A program made the translations under genes and the position numbers. From assembly GCA_050633665.1 (NCBI GenBank), contig JBOEGY010000011.1, positions 1 to 64,000 of the forward strand: a DNA stretch of 64,000 bases. Reading direction: 5' to 3'. Of this stretch, positions 51,243 through 59,892 are shown piece by piece. The stretch is from JAUIAI01 sp050633665. GTDB lineage: Bacteria > Pseudomonadota > Gammaproteobacteria > Burkholderiales > Burkholderiaceae_E. The number at the start of each line of letters is the position of its first letter. Position 1 is the first letter of the stretch. Below the pieces are notes generated by a model. The model saw only the letters and a program-made list of their open reading frames with translations, searched no databases and had not been told where the DNA came from.

Positions 51243-53316
51243 CCCACCATTGACTGGCAGGATATCGTCCGGGCAGGCGGTTGGTGTTGATGTCGGCGGC
51301 ACGTTTACCGATCTGGTCTTACTGGATCAAACCACCAGGCAGGTCCGGCTGGCCAAAGTGCCGAGCACACTGGATAACCAGGCTTTTGGTGTCTTGTCGG
51401 CACTGGCCGATGCCAAGGCGCAGTTGCCCTCAATCGACCTGATCGTTCACGGCACAACCACCACGACCAATGCGGTGCTTGAGCGCAAACTGAGCCGCTG
51501 CGGACTCATCACAACCCGCGGGTTTCGGGATGTTCTCGAACTCGGGCGTCGCACCCGTCCGCAGGCCTATGGCATGACCGGGCAGTTTACGCCGGTCATT
51601 CCGCGCGACCTGAGGCTGGAGGTCAGCCAACGACACGACGCGCAAGGCGAAGAGGTCGCCCCATTAGACGAAGCGCAGGTGCGCGCCGCCGCCCGTCAGT
51701 TGCTGGCGGCGGGTTGTGAGTCTGTCGTGATTCACTTTCTGCATGCTTATGCCAACCCGGCCCATGAGCGACGCGCGGGCGAAATCGTGCGCGAACTGTG
51801 GCCGAACAATTACGTCACGCTCGCTCACCAGTTGCTGTCAGAAAGCCGCGAGTTTGAGCGCGGAGTCACTGCCGCGATCAATGCGTCGGTGCAGCCTTTG
51901 CTGGAACGCTACATAGACAGATTAGTGGCGGAGCTGGGCTCTCAGGGGTATGCCGGTGAAGTACTGGTGGTCAACGGCAACGGCGGCATGGTGTCAAGCC
52001 GCACAGTCGCCCGAGAGGCCGCCAAGACCGTTATGTCTGGTCCGGCCTCGGGCGTTATGGCCGCCGCTTATACGGGTCGCCGGGCAGGTCGTCGCAACCT
52101 GATCACCTACGACATGGGCGGCACCTCAACAGATGTTGCCCTGATTCGCAATGCTGAGCCTTCAGTTTCCAACGAGATCGAGGTCGAATACGCGATGCCC
52201 GTGCACGTGCCAATGGTTGACGTGCGAACCGTTGGCGCCGGCGGCGGTTCCATCGCCCGGGTTAATGCGGCTGGCCTGCTTGAGGTCGGCCCGCAAAGCG
52301 CTGGCGCCGACCCCGGCCCGGTTTGCTACGGGCGGGGCGGCACCGAGCCTACCCTGACTGACGCCAATCTGTTGCTGGGCCGGTTTAACCCTGACCGACT
52401 CAAATCGGTTGACGGCGGTGATGCACTGGCGACGGTAGCGGATATTTTTGAGCGGCTGATTGCGCAGCCCCTGGGCGTTGATGCGATTGCGGCAGCCGCG
52501 GCTGTCGTCCGGCTTGGTAATACCCGGATGGCCGGCGCGATTCGTATGGTTTCGCTGTCACTTGGCGCCGACCCGCGTGATTTCAGTTTGTTCGCTTTCG
52601 GGGGCGCCGGGCCACTGCACGCGTGTTCGCTCGCGCGTGAGTTAGGCGTGCCAACCGTGTTGGTACCGGGGCGCCCGGGCATCACAAATGCCCTGGGGTG
52701 TGTCGTTGCCGATTTGCGCCATGACTATGTCACCACGATCAACCAGCCGGTGCCCACGCTGGATCTGGATGAGCTGCACGCTGTTTTTGCCGCCCAGATC
52801 AGCGAAGGAACAAAGCTCATTGAGCAAGAGGCAGTCGAGGTGTTGTCGGTGCGATCCGTGCTGAGCGTAGATATGCAGTTCGTCGGGCAAACGCATTTGC
52901 TGCGTGTGCCGCTGGATTCGCCAACTCCTGACCGCGAGGCCTTGCAAACCCTGTTTGAGCGAGCTTATCACCGGCGCTTTCATGTCAAGCTGGACAAACT
53001 GTTTGCCAACCTGGTCAATGTCAATACTTCGGTGATCGGCGAGCGCGCTCCCCTGGATTTGTCAACGCTGATTGATCCGGCCGGCCGGCTGGCCAGTGTG
53101 CAAGCCGCGCAGACCGGCCAGCGGGCAGTATATTTTGATGGCCTATGGATTGACACCCCAATCTACTGGCGTGACCATCTGCCGGCTGATGCCGGCTTTT
53201 GCGGTCCGGCAATCATTGAGCAAATGGATACGACAATACTGATTGAACCCGGCGACCGGGTGCAAACCGACGATGACGGTAACCTGATTATTCACCTGGG
53301 TGGCGCCAGTGTCTGA
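51223..53316 (+). CDS. hydantoinase/5-oxoprolinase subunit A (HyuA family)
   Basis: A 697-residue ATP-dependent amidohydrolase subunit. The ASKHA-type nucleotide site GVDVGGTFTDLVLLD is near residue 20. TYDMGGTSTDVALI and FGGAGPLHAC are further family motifs. It acts with HyuB to open a hydantoin, 5-oxoproline or similar lactam ring with ATP, and the substrate is not readable. It starts at ATG 51223 inside phaC, so it is translated from the same transcript, and overlaps hyuB. Linking a lactamase to a PHA operon is odd and may only reflect packing. Confidence 0.88.
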   Translation: MCAQKRSPPLTGRISSGQAVGVDVGGTFTDLVLLDQTTRQVRLAKVPSTLDNQAFGVLSALADAKAQLPSIDLIVHGTTTTTNAVLERKLSRCGLITTRGFRDVLELGRRTRPQAYGMTGQFTPVIPRDLRLEVSQRHDAQGEEVAPLDEAQVRAAARQLLAAGCESVVIHFLHAYANPAHERRAGEIVRELWPNNYVTLAHQLLSESREFERGVTAAINASVQPLLERYIDRLVAELGSQGYAGEVLVVNGNGGMVSSRTVAREAAKTVMSGPASGVMAAAYTGRRAGRRNLITYDMGGTSTDVALIRNAEPSVSNEIEVEYAMPVHVPMVDVRTVGAGGGSIARVNAAGLLEVGPQSAGADPGPVCYGRGGTEPTLTDANLLLGRFNPDRLKSVDGGDALATVADIFERLIAQPLGVDAIAAAAAVVRLGNTRMAGAIRMVSLSLGADPRDFSLFAFGGAGPLHACSLARELGVPTVLVPGRPGITNALGCVVADLRHDYVTTINQPVPTLDLDELHAVFAAQISEGTKLIEQEAVEVLSVRSVLSVDMQFVGQTHLLRVPLDSPTPDREALQTLFERAYHRRFHVKLDKLFANLVNVNTSVIGERAPLDLSTLIDPAGRLASVQAAQTGQRAVYFDGLWIDTPIYWRDHLPADAGFCGPAIIEQMDTTILIEPGDRVQTDDDGNLIIHLGGASV

Positions 53317-55072
53317 CTCAGCGGGCATTGATCCCATCACCTTGAGCGTGATTCAGGCCGGCTTGCAGCAGGTTTGCGATGAAATGGATCTCAGCTTTTC
53401 GCGCGCCGCGTTTTCACCGGTTATTGCCGAGGCTAACGATCGCTCCGACGGCATTTATGCTGCCGATGATGGCTCGCTGATTGCTCAGGGCGCTGGTGGT
53501 CTGCCGGTTTTTGTCGGAACGATGCAGTATTCCACCCGCATGCTGATCGAGCGGATCAATGCCGGCAAGACGGCCGCGCAACAGCCCGACGATGTTTACA
53601 TCGTTAACGACCCTTATCTGGGCGGCACGCATTTGATGGATGTGCGATTTGCCCGACCGTTTTATCGCGATGGCAAGATATTTTGCTGGCTTTCCAACAC
53701 CGGGCATTGGCCAGATACCGGTGGCGCCGTGCCAGGCGGGTTTTCCGCTTCAGCCACAGCGGTCGAGCAGGAAGGGTTGCGATTACCGCCGGTGCGCCTG
53801 TTCAAGCAAGGCCGCCTGGATGAAGAAATTTTCGCGATTATATCGTCCAATATTCGGGTGGCTGATCAAAGAATCGGTGATGTTCAGGCGCAAGCCGCCG
53901 CCTTGATTGTTGGCGAACAAAGGCTCAATACCTTACTTGATCGCTACGGAGATCAAACCGTTCGCCAGGCGATTGCCGAATTGCGCATACGTGCCGCCCG
54001 GCATATGCGTGCTTGTATCGATGAGATCCCGGACGGCCGCTATCAGAGCAAGGCATATGTTGATAGTGACGGCGTTGTCGATCAGCCGCTTGAAATCGTG
54101 CTGTCGATTACCAAGGCCAACCGGACGCTGACCTTTGATTTCGCCGGGTCCAGCCCGCCATGTATCGGGCCGATGAATTCCGTCCTGGCCACCACGCTCA
54201 GCTCGGTTTATCTGGCGATGCGCCATATCTTCCCGGAGGTGCCGATGAGCGCCGGCGCGTTCGAACCGCTCGAGGTGGTCACGCCAGTCGGTACTTTTCT
54301 GGATGCCCACTATCCGCGTCCGGTGTCCGGTTGCGCTGCGGAGGTTTCGCAGCGTATTGCTGAAGCCGTTTTTGCGGCACTGGTCGGGGCTTTGCCGGAG
54401 CGGGTCACCGCGGCACCGGCCGGCACCAGCGGCAATTTTGCGCTGGGCGGACATGATCCGGCGCGTGCTCGGGATTTCGTCATGTATCAGATATCCGGCG
54501 GCGGTTATGGGGGCAATGCGACGCATGACGGCTTGTCCAATGGCTGCTCGACCATTGGCATCAGCAAGGCCCCTCCGATCGAAATCATGGAACAGGCTTT
54601 TCCAGTGCTCTATCACCAATATGCGCTGCGCGAGGGATCTGGTGGAGCGGGTCGGCAGCGGGGCGGGCTTGGGCTCGCTTATGAGGTCGAATTACGTCGC
54701 GGTCGGGCCAGCGCGAGTTTTGTAATGGACCATGGCCGTTATGGGCCGCTTGGCGCACTCGGCGGGCAAGACGGCGCTTGCAATGAAGTTGAGGTTGTTC
54801 GCGGTGGCGAGGCTTATACACCAGCCCATTTATCCAAAGACCAGGACATCGCGATGCAGGCGGGCGACCGGGTTGTGGTGCGCACGCCTGGCGGCGGCGG
54901 GTTTGGCAATCCGTTTGAGCGACCCGTTGAGTTAGTCAGCGAAGACGTCAGACTGGGCCGCTACACGGTTGCCCAGGCTGACGTATTGTTCGGTGTTGTG
55001 TTCGACGCGCAATCCCTGCTGGTCGATGAAACGGCGACCGCAGCACGTCGTGCACCCACCGCTGGACTTTGA
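53300..55072 (+). CDS. hydantoinase/5-oxoprolinase subunit B (HyuB family)
   Basis: A 590-residue HyuB. The N-terminal NDRSDGIYAADDGSL, metal-site region NDPYLGGTHLMDV and SNTGHWPDTGG, and C-terminal GGGYGGNATHDGLSNGC are family hallmarks. The glycine-rich ending TPGGGGFGNPFERP is also typical. It is the second subunit of the ATP-dependent ring-opening enzyme. The frame opens at GTG 53300; GTG 53309, overlapping the hyuA stop, is an equally good start. Fourteen bases separate its stop from the CobW-type GTPase, forming a three-gene unit. Confidence 0.88.
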   Translation: MAPVSDSAGIDPITLSVIQAGLQQVCDEMDLSFSRAAFSPVIAEANDRSDGIYAADDGSLIAQGAGGLPVFVGTMQYSTRMLIERINAGKTAAQQPDDVYIVNDPYLGGTHLMDVRFARPFYRDGKIFCWLSNTGHWPDTGGAVPGGFSASATAVEQEGLRLPPVRLFKQGRLDEEIFAIISSNIRVADQRIGDVQAQAAALIVGEQRLNTLLDRYGDQTVRQAIAELRIRAARHMRACIDEIPDGRYQSKAYVDSDGVVDQPLEIVLSITKANRTLTFDFAGSSPPCIGPMNSVLATTLSSVYLAMRHIFPEVPMSAGAFEPLEVVTPVGTFLDAHYPRPVSGCAAEVSQRIAEAVFAALVGALPERVTAAPAGTSGNFALGGHDPARARDFVMYQISGGGYGGNATHDGLSNGCSTIGISKAPPIEIMEQAFPVLYHQYALREGSGGAGRQRGGLGLAYEVELRRGRASASFVMDHGRYGPLGALGGQDGACNEVEVVRGGEAYTPAHLSKDQDIAMQAGDRVVVRTPGGGGFGNPFERPVELVSEDVRLGRYTVAQADVLFGVVFDAQSLLVDETATAARRAPTAGL

Positions 55073-55085
55073 TGACTCTTCGGGT

Positions 55086-56147
55086 ATGACTGAAACGCGC
55101 GCACCCGGGCCGTCCCCAGACCCGAGAATTCCGGTCACGCTCCTCACTGGTTTTCTGGGCAGTGGCAAGACCACGATTCTCAATCATCTGGTCGGCCAGA
55201 CCGAGATGTCCGATGCGCTGGTTATTATCAATGAGTTTGGCCAGATTGGTCTTGACCATATGCTGGTTGCGCAAAGCGAAGACTCCGCCACTGTCCGACT
55301 GGATAATGGATGCATCTGCTGCACGATCCGATCCGATCTGCTTCGCACGCTGAACGATCTGCCGTGGCGTTTCTCCCGCAACGGCCAACGTCAATTCAGC
55401 CGGGTGTTGATTGAAACCACTGGCCTGGCCGATCCCGCACCCATCATCAACACACTGGTCAATGGTTCCGCATTGACGGGCAAATATCGATTGCAATCGG
55501 TTGTGACCGCGGTTGACGCCGTGTCGGGCCTCGAGACTCTCGACGATCATCCGCAAGCGGTTAAGCAGGTTGCCCTGGCCGATTGCCTGATCATCACCAA
55601 AACCGATCAGTTCGCGGCGCTCGCAGCCGGCAAACCACTGGCAACCCGACTGACGCAACTGAATCCGCAGGCGTTGCGGTACCGTATCCGACACGGGCAG
55701 GCCGATCCGGCATGGTTCGCGGCTGCGGCCCAGACCCGCCCCGATGTTGTCGTTGAGGCACCGGCTGTTGGTCATGGTTCGGATATTTCCGCGCTATGTC
55801 TGACGCCAGTCGCCGGTCAGTCGTTGGCCGTCTGGGCGGACTGGCAGGCTGCCCTGATCGAGCGTCTGGGCGATGACTTGTTCCGGCTAAAAGGCCTGGT
55901 CTTTGTTGATGCGACGCATCGCGCCCAGATACTGCAGTCGGTTCAGCATATCGTGATGCCACCGGCTTCCCCGGTGACCTCGCCTGGCGAGAGTAACGGT
56001 CAGATTGTCCTGATCGGTCGTGATCTGTCCTGGGAGCGCCTCGGTCAGCCCCGGTCTGGCGGCTCGCTCGTGATGCCGGCCACGTCAGTTCAGCAGGATC
56101 AGGCCCCAGACCAGAACCGCCAGCACAATCGCCATCAGCACGGCTGA
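55086..56147 (+). CDS. CobW/COG0523-family metal-handling GTPase
   Basis: A 353-residue GTPase. Walker A GFLGSGKTT lies at residues 22-30, the family CxCC metal motif as CICC near residue 77, Walker B-like VLIETTGLADP, and ITKTD for guanine recognition. A C-terminal CobW_C domain (about 245-325) follows. Such GTPases deliver Zn, Co or Ni to client enzymes. Here HyuAB, a metal-dependent enzyme, is the obvious candidate client. I use ATG 55086; the frame opens earlier inside hyuB. Its last 63 bases are antisense to the 3' end of dgkA, giving a Gln/His-rich tail that may be of no function. Confidence 0.87.
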   Translation: MTETRAPGPSPDPRIPVTLLTGFLGSGKTTILNHLVGQTEMSDALVIINEFGQIGLDHMLVAQSEDSATVRLDNGCICCTIRSDLLRTLNDLPWRFSRNGQRQFSRVLIETTGLADPAPIINTLVNGSALTGKYRLQSVVTAVDAVSGLETLDDHPQAVKQVALADCLIITKTDQFAALAAGKPLATRLTQLNPQALRYRIRHGQADPAWFAAAAQTRPDVVVEAPAVGHGSDISALCLTPVAGQSLAVWADWQAALIERLGDDLFRLKGLVFVDATHRAQILQSVQHIVMPPASPVTSPGESNGQIVLIGRDLSWERLGQPRSGGSLVMPATSVQQDQAPDQNRQHNRHQHG

Positions 56148-56477
56148 GCTGCCCAGATCCTTGGCATGACCCGATAGCGGATGGATTTCCATTGAAATGC
56201 GATCGATGGTTTTCTCGACGGCGGTATTGATCGCCTCGACGATCAGAATTGCCACCAGACTGGCGATCATCAGAGCCTGTTCCACCGCCGTATCGCCCAG
56301 CCATATCGCCAGCGGCAGCAACGGGGCAATCAGAATCGCCTCGACCCGAAAAGCTTCTTCATCCCAGAGAATCCGCAGGCCGGCCAGGGAGTTTTTGGAC
56401 GAGTCGATCAGTCGTCGCGAGACCAGTGAGCGGGAGTGAAAAACAGATTTTTCTGAACTTTTACGGGTCTCGGTCAT
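56085..56477 (-). CDS. dgkA: diacylglycerol kinase (prokaryotic, DgkA)
   Basis: A 130-residue three-helix membrane kinase. The catalytic and metal-binding segment VEAINTAVEKTIDRIS and the N-terminal SLAGLRILWDEEAFRVE match DgkA. It phosphorylates diacylglycerol released during membrane-derived oligosaccharide or lipopolysaccharide modification, recycling it to phosphatidate. It is encoded convergently to the CobW-type gene with a 63-base overlap. The start ATG 56477 lies 104 bases from the divergent aroG-type gene. Confidence 0.92.
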   Translation of the reverse strand: MTETRKSSEKSVFHSRSLVSRRLIDSSKNSLAGLRILWDEEAFRVEAILIAPLLPLAIWLGDTAVEQALMIASLVAILIVEAINTAVEKTIDRISMEIHPLSGHAKDLGSSAVLMAIVLAVLVWGLILLN

Positions 56478-56581
56478 GACAGCTTGAATTTGACGGATTA
56501 AAAGACGGCTTGAGCGGTGCGCAGGAGCGGCGAGTCGCCTCAGCTACACTCCCTGCCTGATACCGACCGGACAAGTCTTCC

Positions 56582-57703
56582 ATGGCAGCTCACTCGACAC
56601 AAGATTCCAACACCCGTTCAGGCGGCGTTCTGGCACCAGTGAATACAACACTTGATACAACCAGAATAGACGATCTGCGAATCAAAGCGGTGCGGCCGCT
56701 GATTTCTCCGGCTATTTTGCACGAAGAACACCCGGTCCCGCCGGCCAGTCAGGCCCTCATCGAGTCTGCCCGCCGCGACATTGCCTCGATTCTGCATGGC
56801 CAGAGCGAGCGGCTGGTCGTGGTTGTCGGGCCATGCTCTGTTCACGACTATGACCAGGCCATCGACTATGGTCAGCGACTGGCCGGGCTGATGCCACAGG
56901 TAGAAGATGCCTTGCTAATCGTGATGCGGGTTTACTTTGAAAAACCCCGCACCACAGTCGGCTGGAAGGGTTTCATTAACGACCCGCAACTTGACGGTAG
57001 TTTTCGGATCAACCAGGGTTTGCGACAGGCCCGCAGGTTACTGCTTGATCTGGCTGCCCTGGGTGTGCCGGCCGGGACTGAGTTTCTCGACATGTTGAGC
57101 CCACAATATATTGCCGATCTGGTTGCCTGGGGGGCCATCGGCGCACGGACCACAGAAAGCCAGAGCCATCGTCAACTGGCTTCCGGCCTCAGTTGCCCGA
57201 TCGGTTTCAAGAATGGGACTGAGGGCAGTGTGCGGGTGGCGACCGACGCAATTGTTGCCGCTGGCGCAAGCCACGCGTTTATCGGCATGACAAAGATGGG
57301 TCAGGCGGCGGTTTTCGAGACCCGCGGCAATCAGGATTGCCATTTAATCCTGCGCGGCGGCAGGCAACCAAACTACGACCGGGCCAGCATTGAGTCTGCC
57401 TGGACTGAGATGGTCCGCAGCGGCTTGTCCAACCGGCTGATGGTCGATTGCTCGCACGCCAACTCGGCCAAGCAACATCAAAAACAGCTTGAGGTGCTGG
57501 CCGACCTGGGTGCCCAACTGGCTGAAGGTGAGCGTCGGCTGGGTGGCGTCATGATTGAAAGTCATCTCAATCCGGGGCGCCAGGATCTGGCCGCCCGCGA
57601 CGCGCTGGAATACGGTGTCTCAATTACCGATGCCTGCATTGGCTGGCAGGACACGGAAGCCGCGTTGCACTCGTTGGCACAGGCGGTACGAAATGGCACT
57701 TAA
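56582..57703 (+). CDS. 3-deoxy-7-phosphoheptulonate (DAHP) synthase, class I
   Basis: A 373-residue class I alpha DAHP synthase. VVVGPCSVHDYDQAIDYG, MRVYFEKPRTTVGWKGFINDP, AWGAIGARTTESQSHRQLASG, GFKNGTEG and CSHANSAKQ cover the phosphoenolpyruvate, erythrose-4-phosphate and metal sites. It makes the first shikimate-pathway intermediate. The N-terminal 45 residues hold the feedback-regulation region, but which aromatic amino acid inhibits cannot be told. The gene overlaps yaeQ by 11 bases. Confidence 0.93.
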   Translation: MAAHSTQDSNTRSGGVLAPVNTTLDTTRIDDLRIKAVRPLISPAILHEEHPVPPASQALIESARRDIASILHGQSERLVVVVGPCSVHDYDQAIDYGQRLAGLMPQVEDALLIVMRVYFEKPRTTVGWKGFINDPQLDGSFRINQGLRQARRLLLDLAALGVPAGTEFLDMLSPQYIADLVAWGAIGARTTESQSHRQLASGLSCPIGFKNGTEGSVRVATDAIVAAGASHAFIGMTKMGQAAVFETRGNQDCHLILRGGRQPNYDRASIESAWTEMVRSGLSNRLMVDCSHANSAKQHQKQLEVLADLGAQLAEGERRLGGVMIESHLNPGRQDLAARDALEYGVSITDACIGWQDTEAALHSLAQAVRNGT

Positions 57704-58247
57704 CTCGACGATTCACAAGGTTGAATTATCGCTGGCCGATATGGATAGGCATCGTTACGGCGACTATCCGCTTACGGTGGCCCAGCACCCCTCAGAAACC
57801 GCCGAACGAGTCATGGTGCGGGTCCTTGGGTTTGCGATGCTCGCGCAGGAAGGACTGGGGTTCGGGCGCGGCTTGTCCACTGACGAAGATCCTGATTTGC
57901 AGGTCATAGACCTGACCGGCGCCATGCAGACTGCCGTATTGGTCGGGTTGCCCGATGAAAAACTGGTGCGTCAGTTCTGCGGGCGGGCGGACGAAGTGGT
58001 GATTCTTGCTTTCGGGCAGGCCAAGCGGGATGTCTGGTGGCGCCGGTCCCGGACGGCGCTGCGCCAACTGGATCATCTGACCGTCTATGGGCTGGCCTCA
58101 GAGGCGACTGAAGCCCTGGCGGATCTACTCAGGCGTTCCGTGCGTTTGTCGGTGACGATTCAGGACGGTGAATATCTGCTTAGCTCCGCCGACGGCGCGG
58201 TCACAGTCGTGCCTGAATTGCTCAAGGCCAAAAAGCCGGGGAAATGA
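57693..58247 (+). CDS. yaeQ: YaeQ family protein
   Basis: A 184-residue YaeQ. The start MALNSTIHKVELSLADMDRH and HPSETAERVMVRVLGF are clear family segments, as are the middle DLTGAMQTAVLVGLPDEK and the C-terminal beta-rich part. YaeQ has a variant PD-(D/E)xK fold; its role is not settled, though it has been linked to haemolysin expression suppression. I take ATG 57693, inside the end of the DAHP synthase gene. A MATE transporter gene follows 7 bases later on the same strand. Confidence 0.9.
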   Translation: MALNSTIHKVELSLADMDRHRYGDYPLTVAQHPSETAERVMVRVLGFAMLAQEGLGFGRGLSTDEDPDLQVIDLTGAMQTAVLVGLPDEKLVRQFCGRADEVVILAFGQAKRDVWWRRSRTALRQLDHLTVYGLASEATEALADLLRRSVRLSVTIQDGEYLLSSADGAVTVVPELLKAKKPGK

Positions 58248-58254
58248 CGTCGTG

Positions 58255-59568
58255 ATGCCTGAGAGCGAAGCCAGAGTCGGCTTCCGGCAGGTGTTTATGC
58301 TGGCGCTGCCGATTATCGCTTCCAACCTGTCGGTGCCCCTGGTTGGTCTGGTTGATACGGCGGTGATGGGGCGGCTTGATCAGTCTGTCTATATTGGCGC
58401 GGTGGCGCTGGGCGCGGTGACCTTCAGTTCGCTGTTCTGGGCGTTCGGGTTTCTGCGCATGGGGACAACCGGGCTGGCCGCCCAGGCCTGGGGCCGCAAA
58501 GATGGCGGCGCGCTAAAAAAACTGTTTCTCAATTCGGCCATGCTGGCGGTGGTTTTTGCGGGTCTGGTGTTGTTGGCCGGGCCGTTGATCGCCTGGTCGG
58601 CCAATGCTTTTCTGGGGGCGCAGGGGCAGGTGAGCGACCTGCTCGGTCAGTACATTGACGTGCGGCTATGGAGTGCGCCGGCGGTTCTGTTTAATTACCT
58701 GTTGATCGGTTTTTTCATCGGATTGCAAAAGACGGGTTACGCGCTGATCTCACAACTGTCGCTAAACCTGACCAATGCCGGCCTGAGTGTCTTGTTTGTC
58801 TTGTCCTGGGGCTGGGGCGTGGAAGGGGTGGCCCTGGCCAGCGTGATCGCCGAGTATTTCGCGCTGCTGGTCGGAGCCGTCTTGCTGGCCAGTACGCTGG
58901 GCGGATTGTCCGGTCACTGGCAGATTGGCACACTGATCGACTGGCCGGCGTACCGGCGTCTGCTGTCGGTGAATGCCGATATCTTTGTGCGTACATTGTG
59001 TCTGCTGTTTGCGTTCGCCTGGTTTGCCCGGCAGGGAACCGCACTGGGCGCGACAGTGCTTGCCGCCAACGCGGTCTTGTTGCAGTTTATCCATCTGCTT
59101 TCTTATGGGCTTGATGGTTTCGCCCATGCGGCCGAGGCCTTGGTGGGACAGGCGGTGGGCGCGCGCTCACGCGCAGCGCTGGTTAATGCGATCCGCCTGA
59201 CCACAGTGCTCGCGGTACTGACGGCTTTGCTGTACGTGGCGGCGTACGCGCTGTTCGGGGGGGCCATTATCGACTGGCTGACGACCCAGGAAGAAGTGCG
59301 AACCGCGGCGGCCGAATACCTGCCGTGGCTGGTCGCGATGCCGGTTCTGGCTGTCTGGAGTTATCAGCTTGACGGCGTTTTTATCGGTTCGCTGCAAACC
59401 GCCGAAATGAGAAACGCAATGCTGGTTTCCACCGCGATTTACTGGGTGGGGGTGTTTTTCGCGGTGGATCTATTGGGCAATCACGGCCTGTGGTTGTCAC
59501 TGGCGCTGTTCTTTTGTCTTCGGGCGGTCACGTTGGGCGTTTATCTTCGGTTCAGGTTTCCGGTCTGA
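58255..59568 (+). CDS. MATE-family efflux transporter (DinF-like)
   Basis: A 437-residue membrane protein with 12 predicted helices in two homologous halves, starting FMLALPIIASNLSVPLVGLVDTAVMGRL, the DinF-type MATE opening. The second half repeats the pattern (NADIFVRTLCLLFAFAWF and AEALVGQAVGARSRAAL). It exports cationic drugs or metabolites in exchange for Na+ or H+. ATG 58255 is preferred; a GTG sits one codon upstream. It follows yaeQ closely and could share its transcript. Confidence 0.88.
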   Translation: MPESEARVGFRQVFMLALPIIASNLSVPLVGLVDTAVMGRLDQSVYIGAVALGAVTFSSLFWAFGFLRMGTTGLAAQAWGRKDGGALKKLFLNSAMLAVVFAGLVLLAGPLIAWSANAFLGAQGQVSDLLGQYIDVRLWSAPAVLFNYLLIGFFIGLQKTGYALISQLSLNLTNAGLSVLFVLSWGWGVEGVALASVIAEYFALLVGAVLLASTLGGLSGHWQIGTLIDWPAYRRLLSVNADIFVRTLCLLFAFAWFARQGTALGATVLAANAVLLQFIHLLSYGLDGFAHAAEALVGQAVGARSRAALVNAIRLTTVLAVLTALLYVAAYALFGGAIIDWLTTQEEVRTAAAEYLPWLVAMPVLAVWSYQLDGVFIGSLQTAEMRNAMLVSTAIYWVGVFFAVDLLGNHGLWLSLALFFCLRAVTLGVYLRFRFPV

Positions 59569-59892
59569 ATCCGCCGGGATTGCATTCCAATGCCAGGGGT
59601 GTACAATTAGTTACATTCCAATATCGTTTTGTTACGAACTGCCGGAATCTGATCTTGAAACTTTTCCTCGCCTATTTGTTTCTCGCTGCGGCCCTGATGT
59701 TCGACCTGAATCCGGTCGCGCCGCTTAACCTTGCGCAGGTTTCCGTCCCCGCCGGTTCGGCCGCGCCTGCCGCGCAGTAGTGCAGCGCCGCCGTCGCCGC
59801 GCGCTCTTTACGCCGGGTAGGGCGCGCCTGTTTTAACCGAAAAGTCCAGTCACCGTATGATTAGCCGCTTCTCACTGACGCGCTGACGCCCC
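59569..59892. other. intergenic region, 324 bases
   Basis: It holds one possible short gene (59655-59780, listed separately) and the promoter of the downstream dehydrogenase. A TACAAT -10-like hexamer is at about 59601-59606, without a good -35. No hairpin with a T-run is visible after the MATE stop. Confidence 0.5.
59655..59780 (+). CDS. possible small membrane-anchored protein
   Basis: A 41-residue frame from TTG 59655. A hydrophobic helix (LKLFLAYLFLAAALMF) is followed by a Pro/Ala/Val-rich tail ending in AAPAAQ. The hydrophobic start and clean stop suggest a small secreted or membrane protein. The TTG start has no strong ribosome site. It may be a chance frame. Confidence 0.25.
   Translation: MKLFLAYLFLAAALMFDLNPVAPLNLAQVSVPAGSAAPAAQ

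Noticed and set aside
54969..55085. Longer N-terminus of the CobW-type protein
   Set aside because: It lies within hyuB coding sequence; ATG 55086 sits just before the GTPase domain, as usual for the family.
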